Of a stretch of 12,030 nt of DNA, positions 1 to 6,717 are shown in pieces. Within the stretch, counting starts at the first letter, position 1. The number at the start of each line of letters is the position of its first letter. Location: assembly GCA_031266495.1 (NCBI GenBank), contig JAISAX010000763.1, positions 1 through 12,030 of the forward strand, written 5' to 3'. Origin of the DNA: Opitutaceae bacterium. GTDB lineage: Bacteria; Verrucomicrobiota; Verrucomicrobiae; Opitutales; Opitutaceae. The translations under genes and the position numbers were made by a program. Below the pieces are notes generated by a model that saw nothing but the letters and a program-made list of their open reading frames with translations, did not search any database and had not been told where the DNA came from.

Positions 1-95
1 GTATCATGTTCTTGATTGCATAACAACATGAAAATCAACAAATTATGGTGTTTTTTGTAAAAACAGTGAGTGCAACCGTTCAACGACAACCTCCC

Positions 96-1187
96 TTATC
101 TTCGCGCCATTCCGGTCAGTGTGCCCTTTTTTTTGTCAAAAAATCGATAATTGCGTTTCCCCTCATGATCAGTGCGTGTGACCTCAGCTTCGGAAGGGCG
201 CCAATTATATTCAGGAACAATCGTAGCGTTTTTTTTCCCTTTTGATACCGTATTGCCAACAGTATTTCCATGTTGGGCCAAACTTTCGTTTTTTATCTCG
301 TAAGTTGAATCACTATCCTTGTAGATAAAACCACTGTTAGCCTTCCACTCCAACTCAAGAGGGCTTCCCGTGCCTTGCTTGCTGATTTCAATCCTGTTAG
401 CTGACTCCGTTTGTTTTGAAGAATAAGTCATTTTGATTTCACCAGTATCGCCACTCAAGGTCGCAAGATAAGGACCTGTGCCAAAATCGATTAGTGATGC
501 AAAGCCCCAGCCTAGATCAATTCGGTGTCCGCCAATAACAATTTTTTCAGCCTGATTGCGTTCTGTATATATAATTTCCAAAAGAGGTTGCCCTGTCTTG
601 GTGTCCATCAATTGTCGTGGACGGCGACGTGAGGTGTAATTAATAGCGTAGGAATTCGTTCCATCGGCATTGCCTGAAAAGCGGAAGCGTACAAGTATGC
701 CCTCGTCGTAAACAAGCTCTGATCCTGATTTGGTATCAGTCAGCACAAACCGACGAGTTCCTTTCTTGCGAGTCGCTTTCCAGCGGGTACTCCCCGTTTC
801 GTAGATTTGCAGATTAGGATCGGACTTCGAATCAAAGGCACCCCGACTCAAATGCAAATGCCATATTTTACTGTCCGGGCGATGCCAGCGAAGTGTTTTT
901 TGATTCTCCTCTATCAGAGTTGATTCCATCAATGGGAAAAGCCACCCCTGCCCCAAACATCCCGTCGGCAGGCGGGGATCGCTAGAAAAATAAATTCGTA
1001 CCGGTATTTTCCGTGAATTGAGAGTTAGTGATCCAATTTCGGTGCTCCATCGTGCATAGCCAAATCGATCCGCCGCCCCCATTCTGGCACCATCTCGCCC
1101 AAATATAAAATCGGACTGTCCCCGACTTACAACAGGCAGAAGAATCAATAACCAGCAGAGCAATTCCCAATACCTTGGAAGTTTCAC
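96..1187 (-). CDS. Exported YD/RHS-like N-terminal-domain protein, possibly frameshifted at its 3' end
   Basis: The reading frame gives 363 residues. A GTG start (1187) is chosen because it supplies a signal peptide: Lys and Arg near the N-terminus, a hydrophobic core LLCWLLILLPVV, and likely cleavage near residues 22-24. The mature part is beta-rich, with repeated short strands such as GSLTLNSRKIPVRIYF and SGSELVYDEGILVRFRFSGN. This resembles the region preceding the YD repeats in RHS/YD proteins, but no full YD repeat is present, so the family link is tentative. The gene starts 12 bases after the small Asp-rich exported gene, suggesting one operon. The C-terminus is odd: after FFDKKK the frame crosses eight A residues (127-134 on the plus strand, as T) and stops 10 codons later. 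The frame reached by a -1 shift continues with plausible residues (GHTDRNGAKIREVVVERLHS) and stops near 43. This may be a truncated gene, a slippage site or an assembly error. No function is assigned. Confidence 0.7.
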   Translation of the reverse strand: MKLPRYWELLCWLLILLPVVSRGQSDFIFGRDGARMGAADRFGYARWSTEIGSLTLNSRKIPVRIYFSSDPRLPTGCLGQGWLFPLMESTLIEENQKTLRWHRPDSKIWHLHLSRGAFDSKSDPNLQIYETGSTRWKATRKKGTRRFVLTDTKSGSELVYDEGILVRFRFSGNADGTNSYAINYTSRRRPRQLMDTKTGQPLLEIIYTERNQAEKIVIGGHRIDLGWGFASLIDFGTGPYLATLSGDTGEIKMTYSSKQTESANRIEISKQGTGSPLELEWKANSGFIYKDSDSTYEIKNESLAQHGNTVGNTVSKGKKNATIVPEYNWRPSEAEVTRTDHEGKRNYRFFDKKKGTLTGMARR

Positions 1188-1199
1188 GGAAATTGAGAA

Positions 1200-1412
1200 T
1201 CAGGCTTCAGTTTCGTCAGCAAACAAGTCCTCGGACATAGATTCGTTTCCAGTACTGCCATCATCATCGTCATCATCGTCATTACATTCCTCCATGTCTT
1301 GGTTCTCAGGAAGGCTGCAATCAAGGCACTCGTCCCCTTCTGCAAACACAGGATGGAACGCAGGTGCACAGAGGAGGAGGAGAGAAAGAAGAATGTATCT
1401 GACAAATCTCAT
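1200..1412 (-). CDS. Small exported Asp-rich protein (70 aa)
   Basis: The ATG at 1412 gives 70 residues; a TTG at 1439 would add nine. Residues 1-24 form a textbook signal peptide (MRFVRYILLSLLLLCAPAFH, cleavage after VFA). The mature peptide is about 46 residues and very acidic. It has three Cys within about 16 residues (ECLDCSLP and EEC), then seven Asp in a row encoded by a GAY trinucleotide run (about 1263-1283), then an acidic tail. Such an Asp run could bind divalent cations, but that is inference. It lies 12 bases upstream of the larger exported YD-like protein on the same strand, so the two are probably co-transcribed and co-exported. I do not recognise the family. The repeat-coded Asp tract could vary in length between strains. 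Confidence 0.6.
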   Translation of the reverse strand: MRFVRYILLSLLLLCAPAFHPVFAEGDECLDCSLPENQDMEECNDDDDDDDGSTGNESMSEDLFADETEA

Positions 1413-1932
1413 GGTGAAAATCAGGTGAAATCTGGACAAAGGCCACTGCCATGCACCGATGCAAGCACTTTTTCCCGTTTTTTTATGGCTGCCGGGTAAC
1501 TGGCACTACGCAGTCGAAGGATTGAGGCCCGTCTGAGGGCGAGCGTCTCGCGTGCTGTGTTCGGCGTCTCGACGAACAAGGGGGCGATTTGGAGCGAAGC
1601 GAATCGGTTCGATAGCAAAGACTTGGCGGGACGCCCAAGCCGGACACGCGAGACGCGCGCTCCCCGGACCGTCTGTACCGCCGTACCCTCAGTGGATAAC
1701 TGATGGTACGGCGGACGAGACGTCCGCGCCACAACGCATCACGTCAATTCAATGCCTCATAGTAGCAATATTTCTACATAAAATCAGTTTTCTTCGTGGT
1801 TTTACTTCTTCGCATTCCCGGACGTGCGAAGTCTCCGAAACCCTGTTGGCGTGAGCTAAAATACATCCCCAAGAACAGACTTGCCTGCCATCGGAAAAGC
1901 CAAAACACCGCCGCCACTGCCCCTGCTGGCCC
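1413..1932. other. Intergenic region of 520 bases, no supported gene
   Basis: This stretch separates the minus-strand exported pair from the plus-strand membrane gene, so it must hold divergent promoters, although I cannot pick convincing -35/-10 boxes. Open frames exist on both strands but have Arg/Ser/Pro-rich shadow-like composition. The GC-rich block at about 1500-1735 is a palindromic intergenic repeat, listed separately. The tail (1736-1932) shows nothing clear. From about 1938 the sequence has a near-periodic GTGCG-CTC pattern that runs into the 5' end of the next gene. Confidence 0.6.
1678..1727. repeat. Two overlapping GC-rich hairpins of an intergenic repeat
   Basis: The first hairpin pairs CCGCCGTACC (1678-1687) with GGTACGGCGG (1705-1714). 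After one mismatch a further five base pairs form (TCAGT with ACTGA), leaving a 5-base loop. The second is GCGGACG-AGA-CGTCCGC (1711-1727), overlapping the right arm of the first. The second has the same layout as the GCGGGCG-AGA-CGCCCGC palindromes at 5364 and 5510, so it is probably a diverged member of the same dispersed family. The flank at 1539-1551 also holds a small GCGAG-CGT-CTCGC palindrome. Confidence 0.75.
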
Positions 1933-2385
1933 GTGGATTCTGTGCGCCTCGTGCGGCTCGTGCGCCATGTTTGCCGATTGGGGCTTGCCGGACTGTTTTT
2001 CTGGTCGGGTATCGCCAAAACCCTGGACCCCGCCGCATTCCTCGCCAGCATTGAGGGTTTTCAGATTTTGCCCTACTCGTGGGCATGGCTCGTCTCGATC
2101 ACGCTGCCGTATCTGGAAATCACGACCGCGCTTGCGCTCGTCTCCGGCGGCAACTGGACGCGAGCGGGCGCATTCGTCTCCGGCGCCATGATGGCGGGTT
2201 TTATCGGCGGAATCGCGTCCGCATGGATACGCGGGCTGGAAATCAATTGCGGCTGCTTTGGCCAGTCCGCCGAACCTTCCAACTATCCGTGGCTGCTCAC
2301 CCGCAATACCCTGCTGATCCTTGCCGCAGGATTCGTCTTCGCGAACGCTCCTCTGACAATCCGCCGGGGAGTCGCTAAAAATTGA
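1933..2385 (+). CDS. MauE/DoxX-like integral membrane protein
   Basis: This 150-residue hydrophobic protein has about four membrane helices, at roughly residues 13-30, 52-70, 77-98 and 120-140. The first helix carries the FFWSGIAKTLDP signature and the third is followed by INCGCFG (Cys106, Cys108). Both are features of the MauE/DoxX superfamily: MauE is an inner-membrane protein needed for methylamine dehydrogenase maturation, and relatives are thought to handle thiol/disulfide or quinone redox chemistry. No methylamine genes are nearby, so the role here is unknown. The start is uncertain. GTG codons at 1933, 1942, 1951 and 1960 and a TTG at 1978 are all possible, and none has a good ribosome site. 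The first dozen codons fall in a GTGCG/CTC-rich repeat-like stretch. The stop codon overlaps the arm of a long inverted repeat. Confidence 0.82.
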   Translation: MDSVRLVRLVRHVCRLGLAGLFFWSGIAKTLDPAAFLASIEGFQILPYSWAWLVSITLPYLEITTALALVSGGNWTRAGAFVSGAMMAGFIGGIASAWIRGLEINCGCFGQSAEPSNYPWLLTRNTLLILAAGFVFANAPLTIRRGVAKN

Positions 2386-2603
2386 CCGCGAAGGATACGA
2401 AGGACACGAAGACCGGAGAGGAGCCCACGGAACACACAGAACACACGGAAACCGGACAGGACAGGAAACGAGGACAGGACAGGACTCTTTTCCTCCGGTA
2501 TTTTTTCCGTGTATTCCGTGTGTTCCGTGGGCAATCTTCAGTAACACTTCGGTTGCGGCGCTGCCGCTCTGGATCCTTCGTGTCCTTCGCATCCTTCGCG
2601 GTA
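2384..2603. repeat. Nested long imperfect inverted repeat (potential 220 bp cruciform)
   Basis: The outer arms are 2385-2411 and 2576-2602 (26 of 27 positions complementary). They read as a run of roughly 9-base units, CGAAGGATA then CGAAGGACA. The inner arms are 2424-2451 and 2504-2531 (26 of 28 complementary), built from CACGGAACACA-like units. The apex (2452-2503) contains a direct repeat of GGACAGGACAG. The element fills almost the whole gap between the MauE-like gene, whose TGA ends at 2385, and the next gene at 2687. In RNA it would form a very long stem that could end or protect the upstream transcript. Similar near-period-9 intergenic repeats are, as I recall, common in Verrucomicrobia and Planctomycetes genomes. 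Confidence 0.85.
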
Positions 2604-2686
2604 AAAACAAACAGAACCTCTTTAAAAAATTGTTTTTCCGAGAATTTCCGTCTGTTTTCCCCCAAATCGATTTCCTGATTCCGCGT

Positions 2687-3070
2687 ATGGCCCAAACCCG
2701 TTCTTCAACCCGATTCCGGTTTTTTGTCGTTATCGCCTCGCTGCTGTTGCTGGTTGGCGCGGGCTTTTTTGTCTGGCGGGCCATTGTTCCGTCCCTGCCG
2801 CCCCTGCCCGTGGAAACCTATATCGCCCATGCCCGCGGGCTGGCCGGCAACCGCTACGAGCTGCGCGGACGGATCGAAAAACAACTCGAAGCGATGTCCG
2901 GCGCAGGACGCATCATTCTGGTGCGAGACCTTCCGACTCACCGTGCCTTGCCGTTTCTGGACTCCGGCAAATGTCCCGGCTTCTATCCCGAACCGGGCCA
3001 GTTATACGCCCTGTCGGTCGAGGTCGATGCCGACGGCTTCCTCAACCTGACCGCCTTCCGCAAACTCTGA
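2687..3070 (+). CDS. Small membrane-anchored protein of unknown function (127 aa)
   Basis: The ATG at 2687 gives 127 residues. The frame stays open upstream to 2630, but those residues come from T-rich DNA beyond the inverted repeat and would bury the membrane segment, so the internal ATG is preferred. Residues 11-33 (FFVVIASLLLLVGAGFFVW) form one helix after a positively charged N-terminus, predicting an N-in anchor with the rest outside the cytoplasm. The outer domain (about 45-127) alternates strands (RYELRGRIEKQL, GRIILVRDL, QLYALSVEVDADGFLNLTAFRKL), which could be a small OB-like barrel; this is only a guess from pattern. It has a single Cys at 96 in GKCPGFYPEPG. It lies between the MauE-like gene and the 655-residue exported protein, all on the same strand, suggesting an envelope role. 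Confidence 0.68.
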   Translation: MAQTRSSTRFRFFVVIASLLLLVGAGFFVWRAIVPSLPPLPVETYIAHARGLAGNRYELRGRIEKQLEAMSGAGRIILVRDLPTHRALPFLDSGKCPGFYPEPGQLYALSVEVDADGFLNLTAFRKL

Positions 3071-3106
3071 GCCATCTACGGGAGGACCCCAAACAGCACA
3101 CAAAAA

Positions 3107-3247
3107 TTGAACAGAAGGCAACGAAGGGAACGAAGAACAACCAAGGACGCTTACTAATCGCTCCTGCATAACTTTTTTAAAATAAACAATTTCCACTTCA
3201 AAGTCTTCTTTGTTTTACCTTCGTTTCCTTTGTTTCCTTCTGTTCAA
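3107..3247. repeat. Imperfect inverted repeat flanking the space before the next gene
   Basis: The arms are 3107-3135 and 3219-3247. 26 of 29 positions are complementary, starting TTGAACAGAAGG on the left and ending CCTTCTGTTCAA on the right. The arms consist of AACGAAGGG-like units, the same style as the 2384-2603 element but with different sequence. The 83-base apex is AT-rich and could hold the promoter of the downstream gene. The right arm ends two bases before the first in-frame ATG (3250) of that gene, which argues that this upstream ATG is not the start. Confidence 0.8.
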
Positions 3248-3297
3248 AAATGAATTTTCAGATCCTCCCTGCAAAATCCCTTGCCTCTTTCTCTCTC

Positions 3298-5265
3298 ATG
3301 AATCCGTTAATCCGATACACTGCCGGCTTTCTGTCCGTATTGGGCATGACATGCGCGGTTATTTTCCACGCGCCTCTCGTCGCCCAAACCGAACCGGACT
3401 CCGCTCCGGCAACCGCAACGCCCGGGCGGACCGGAGAATCCCCCTCCCCCCCCCCCTCCTCCTCGCGTCCCGCACGACGAAACACGGAACAACAACCGCA
3501 AGGCACTTCGTCCGCCGGAACGCCGGGCGGTCTCAAGCTGCTGGAAGCCTACGATCCCGTCACGGGCAACCTCACCTGGAAAGGCCGCAGTTTTTCCCTC
3601 GGCGACACCGACATCGCGCAGGCGCGTTTCGAACGTTTTTTGACGACCCCGCCCGCCGACGGCGAAGCCGACCTCGCCTACAACAAGACACTCGAAGAGA
3701 TCACGCAAACCCTCCAGGGCCGCAAGGGCGGCACACTCGACCAGCGCGTGGCCCAGGGCTGGCGCCTGCTGTATCGTGCCGCCGACTACGAGGGAGATTC
3801 GCGTCTGTGCGAAACCCTCGGAAACATCCTCATCGCCCACTGGCAGAGCAACGAACGCATCCGCGACATTTTGCAGGAAACAAAGCAACTGGAGAAGAAG
3901 CGCGAGGCAGCCGAGGCCAACATCACCCGAACGAAGGACTGGGACCGCAATGTGGTGCTGGACAATATCCGCAATAACACCGCCGCCTCCGGCGCGCCTC
4001 CCGCCCGCGACTACGCCGCCGGCCCGTTCCAGAAGCGGCTCGACGAGGCCGAACGCAGCATCGAGGAAAACCGGAAACTCGAAACCACCTCGCGACTCAA
4101 CCAGAAGCTGGAATTCCAGGGGATGATTTTCCAGTTCTTCGCGCAACGCCGCTTCCAGCACGTGCTCATCGCGCTGGATTTTTACCGTTATCTTTTCCCC
4201 GGCGACCAGGGAGACCTCGAAGCCGCCGCCGGCATGAAAAGGCAACTGCTCGGCGACATGGACATGCGCATCACGACTTCCGCAGTCGAGGCGCTGACAC
4301 GCGAAGCGGTCCGCGAGGTGGAAGTAGGCGCGCAGTCCGTCAATCACCTGCTCGAACGCGGCCAGACATGGGGAGCCATGCAGCGGCTCACGGAGATGTT
4401 TCACCTCGGCGAGTTTTTGCCCGTCGTAAAAACCTTTCCCCTGGAGCAGAAAGAAAAAGTCCGCGACGCCGCGCAGATTCTGGCCCGCCTGAACACGGCC
4501 CTGGAAGCAAAAGACCTCGAACAGGCCGAACTGCTGCTCGCCGAGGCCGCGAAACAGTTGCCCGATTTCGACACGGTGAAACCGCGTGCTTTTATTATCA
4601 CTACAAAACAGGCCAGCAACCTCGCCCTGCAAAAGGCGGCGATGGCGGCCAAACAGGACAACGCTCCGGACGCCGAAGCCGCCTTGCGACAGGCAATGGA
4701 AGTCTGGCCCGCCAATCCGGGAATCGCCCGTTTCTCCAGCCTGCTGGAAACACGCACCGATATGCAGTCGATGGCCGCGACGGACTTCGACCGCCTGCTG
4801 GCCGCAAACGAGCATCGCGCCATCTTTAATGACCGGTTCCGGTTCGCCGCCGCGCTCCACAACGACGAAGCCCGCAACAAACAGTTTCTCGACATCATGC
4901 GCCGCGTGGAAATGGTGGAAACCGCCATCGCCCAGGCCTCCGAACTGGAACGCACCCGCAACACCGCCGGCGCGTGGGAAGTGATCGAACGCGCATGGAA
5001 AGCCAATCCCGACGACCTGCGCATCAACAAGGCTCGTGGCGACCTCGCGGTAAAAGCCTCCGCCTTCGCCTCGCTCGTCTCCAAAGCCGAAAACGATGAA
5101 CAGCAGGGACAGCTTGCCAGCGCCCTGCTCGCCTGGCTCGACGCCCGCGAAAAGTACCCGGCCAGCTTTTTTGCCGACGAGGGAATCGCCCGTCTCTGCA
5201 AGGAAATCCTCCGCCGCAAGGCGGGCGCGGGCGCGCAACCGCAAGACGTAGTTGCCCAGCAATGA
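3298..5265 (+). CDS. Exported helical (TPR/coiled-coil-like) protein with a C11 tract, 655 aa
   Basis: The ATG at 3298 begins a clear signal peptide (MNPLIRYTAGFLSVLGMTCA, cleavage near VAQ-T at about residue 30). The upstream ATG at 3250 abuts a repeat arm and would bury it. After the leader comes a Pro/Ser/Thr linker (about 31-75) encoded partly by eleven consecutive C (3446-3456). The remainder (about 80-640) is almost wholly helical, rich in Ala, Glu, Leu, Arg and Lys, with heptad-like segments (LEKKREAAEANI; LDEAERSIEENRKLE) and TPR-like helical pairs (ALEAKDLEQAELLLAEAAKQLPD; AWEVIERAWKANPDDLRINKARGDL). It is presumably a periplasmic or envelope scaffold. I recognise no enzyme motif. 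C- and G-ending codons are strongly preferred, and this bias explains the long antisense frame covering 3307-5268. A one-base change in the C11 run would truncate the protein near residue 50. Confidence 0.85.
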   Translation: MNPLIRYTAGFLSVLGMTCAVIFHAPLVAQTEPDSAPATATPGRTGESPSPPPSSSRPARRNTEQQPQGTSSAGTPGGLKLLEAYDPVTGNLTWKGRSFSLGDTDIAQARFERFLTTPPADGEADLAYNKTLEEITQTLQGRKGGTLDQRVAQGWRLLYRAADYEGDSRLCETLGNILIAHWQSNERIRDILQETKQLEKKREAAEANITRTKDWDRNVVLDNIRNNTAASGAPPARDYAAGPFQKRLDEAERSIEENRKLETTSRLNQKLEFQGMIFQFFAQRRFQHVLIALDFYRYLFPGDQGDLEAAAGMKRQLLGDMDMRITTSAVEALTREAVREVEVGAQSVNHLLERGQTWGAMQRLTEMFHLGEFLPVVKTFPLEQKEKVRDAAQILARLNTALEAKDLEQAELLLAEAAKQLPDFDTVKPRAFIITTKQASNLALQKAAMAAKQDNAPDAEAALRQAMEVWPANPGIARFSSLLETRTDMQSMAATDFDRLLAANEHRAIFNDRFRFAAALHNDEARNKQFLDIMRRVEMVETAIAQASELERTRNTAGAWEVIERAWKANPDDLRINKARGDLAVKASAFASLVSKAENDEQQGQLASALLAWLDAREKYPASFFADEGIARLCKEILRRKAGAGAQPQDVVAQQ

Positions 5266-5859
5266 CAACAGGCGGCCGTCCGGTCTCCCCCCCCCCCCCC
5301 CGGTGAATCAGGAATTATGAATCAGGAATCAGGAACTGAAGTTACGCAGGCATGGAAAGTGGCGCGGGCGTCTCGCCCGCATCCGTTGCCTCTCCATTCC
5401 GGCGTGGCACGGGCTTCCAGCCCGTGAGCGTTGCCTCTCCGTCTGGAGTGGCACGGGCATTTTGCCCGTGGACGGCGCGAAGCGTCGTCTCCATGCCTCC
5501 ACTCCCGGAGCGGGCGAGACGCCCGCGAGAGCGGAACGATCAAGTTGTTGGCTTCTACGGACTTGATTGATTGTTAATAGGTTAGACGTGAAGACAGAAG
5601 CAGAAAAGAACGAGGAAGTGAAGCCAAAAACATCATTCGTGGCAACTTTTTGGCAACCCTCACAAGGGATACGATGCTCGACCCACGTATCCATTAATCG
5701 GATACACCATGCTATTCGTTTGAATTGAAGGGAACTCGGCTTGTTGGCAAGCTCTGTTTTCAGGAATTTGAGATGTTTTCAGGTGCTCAGATTGCAACGG
5801 GAGGTAACGGTGTTCGCATGTCTTCGGGGTGGTCGGCGGCGGAGGCGTCGTGCATCGGG
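5266..5859. other. Intergenic region with C15 tract, palindrome cluster and AT-rich tail, no supported gene
   Basis: Directly after the 655-residue gene come a C15 homopolymer (5287-5301) and an imperfect GAATCAGGAAT repeat (about 5303-5337). The palindrome cluster (5364-5526) follows. From 5560 the sequence loses its high GC content. It contains a GTATCC-ATTAATC-GGATAC inverted repeat (about 5686-5705) and a nearby extra GGATAC (5667-5672). Open frames here are short and have no recognisable content. The 5 bp target duplication of the following insertion ends this stretch. Confidence 0.6.
5364..5526. repeat. Cluster of four GC palindromes with 45 bp tandem units
   Basis: There are four near-perfect hairpins. 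They are GCGGGCG-TCT-CGCCCGC (5364-5380), CACGGGCT-TCC-AGCCCGTG (5408-5426), CACGGGCA-TTT-TGCCCGTG (5452-5470) and GCGGGCG-AGA-CGCCCGC (5510-5526). The first and last are exact reverse complements, so the cluster is bracketed symmetrically. The 12-mer CGTTGCCTCTCC recurs at 5384 and 5429, giving a 45 bp unit with a TGGCACGGGC hairpin in each. It lies downstream of the 655-residue gene, where it could act as a transcript end or mRNA stabiliser. It is a REP-like dispersed element; a related hairpin occurs at 1711. Confidence 0.85.
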
Positions 5860-6172
5860 CGGATGTTCCCCTTAACTTAAAAGAGGAGATGTTTTTGTAA
5901 GTTTATGATAAAAAACATATTTTAAATCTATTTTATCCAAAAAGCACTTGCTTTTTTAGATACAACACCTACAAGTTGACCGTACTTGATCTTTAACTTT
6001 CTCGGGAAACAAGTGAAAAGCTCAATTAATTGCCTCTCAGGATATTACAGCGTTCGTTGTCTCTAATAAATTCTCTTGATTTTAGATACGAAAGAAGTGT
6101 AATATTCTGTATGTAAGTAAATTAGATGATTCCTTATTCAAGGGATATTTCTCCACTAAAGGGGAACATCCG
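5860..6172. mobile_element. MITE-like AT-rich insertion with terminal inverted repeats and 5 bp target duplication
   Basis: The left end CGGATGTTCCCCTTAA (5860-5875) and right end TAAAGGGGAACATCCG (6157-6172) are inverted repeats matching at 15 of 16 positions. The pentamer TCGGG occurs immediately outside both ends (5855-5859 and 6173-6177), exactly as a target-site duplication would. The inside is strikingly AT-rich compared with both flanks and has no open frame of useful length, so the element is non-autonomous. It holds a TTTTAGATAC repeat (5954 and 6080) and a TTGATT-18-TAATAT promoter-like pair (6076-6105) pointing right. No transposase gene is in the window, and I cannot assign an IS family from these ends. 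Confidence 0.75.
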
Positions 6173-6437
6173 TCGGGGCGAGCGTGAGCATGGGCGGTGT
6201 CGCTTTGCATGGGCGGGGGCGTGGTTGCGGTCAGGCGTGGGTGCCGGTGGCGTTGCGGCGCGGGTTTGGGTCTGCGGGGCGGGTTGGTCGCGGGTGTCTT
6301 GCCTGTGACGTTGGCCGGACGCGGGAGGGCGGCGGCAGGCGGGTTGCCGGATCATGGAGAGGCGCGGGAGAAAGGCGGAAGCGGCAAGGCGAGCGGAGGG
6401 CGAGGCAGGCGGGCGCGTTTGCTTTCTTCCTTTAGTT

Positions 6438-6548
6438 GCCCCAGGCGGGGTTCCAAGGGGCGCCAATGAGCGCCCTTGGTCGCGCCCTTCAGGGCGCGAA
6501 ATCTTTTCAGGTTGCGGCCCCTACCCCCAAGCGAAGCGCAGGGGCCGC
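6438..6548. repeat. Cluster of four strong hairpins, possible structured RNA or REP-like element
   Basis: Successive inverted repeats pack into 110 bases. They are CCCC-AGGC-GGGG (about 6439-6450), CCAAGGGGCG with CGCCCTTGG (6453-6462 and 6471-6479, one bulge), CGCGCCC-TTCA-GGGCGCG (6481-6498, perfect), and GCGGCCCCT with AGGGGCCGC (6514-6522 and 6540-6548, perfect, 17-base loop). Stems are GC-only or nearly so, with no U-tract after any of them, so this is not a simple terminator. It could be a palindromic intergenic repeat or a small structured RNA. Confidence 0.65.
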
Positions 6549-6625
6549 CGCTGTTTCAAGAAACTGGAAACCGGGAATCCGTTTTCTTCATTTTTTTGGT
6601 GGTTCGGTACGGCGGGGCCGGGTGG

Positions 6626-6717
6626 CGCGTGGCGGTGAACCTTTGCGAAAGCGACTGCGTGGAAGGGAATGGAGTTGTCGTTTCCCGGTGGTGGATTTTG
6701 GGCCGGAAATGGCCGGA
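6626..6717. repeat. Copy A of a degenerate 92 bp direct repeat
   Basis: It aligns without gaps to 8188-8279; by hand count 67 of 92 bases match. The best-kept parts are the first eight bases (CGCGTGGC), AAGGGAATGGAG in the middle and AATGGCCGGA at the end. It lies 294 bases beyond the fic stop. Copy A ends within a triple tandem GGCCGGAAAT / GGCCGGAGAT (6701-6730). Confidence 0.65.

Noticed and set aside
1774..2784. 336-codon minus-strand open frame
   Set aside because: It crosses the MauE-like gene and the cruciform repeat. Its His/Glu/Thr-rich and Arg-rich stretches are translations of the repeat units.
2384..3247. CRISPR-like repetition of short units between genes
   Set aside because: Units are near-contiguous 9-mers in facing arms with no spacers of constant size, and no cas genes are present.
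3307..5268. 653-codon open frame on the minus strand, antisense to the exported helical protein
   Set aside because: It follows from the strong third-position C/G bias of the plus-strand gene. It lacks a family motif, whereas the plus strand has a signal peptide and normal composition.
6076..6105. Promoter-like TTGATT-18-TAATAT
   Set aside because: It lies inside the AT-rich insertion, where such pairs arise by chance, and no gene follows. Mentioned with the element but not called.
5860..6172. att site or tRNA at the junction of chromosomal and accessory DNA
   Set aside because: No tRNA cloverleaf or integrase was found. The inverted ends and 5 bp duplication fit transposition better than site-specific integration.
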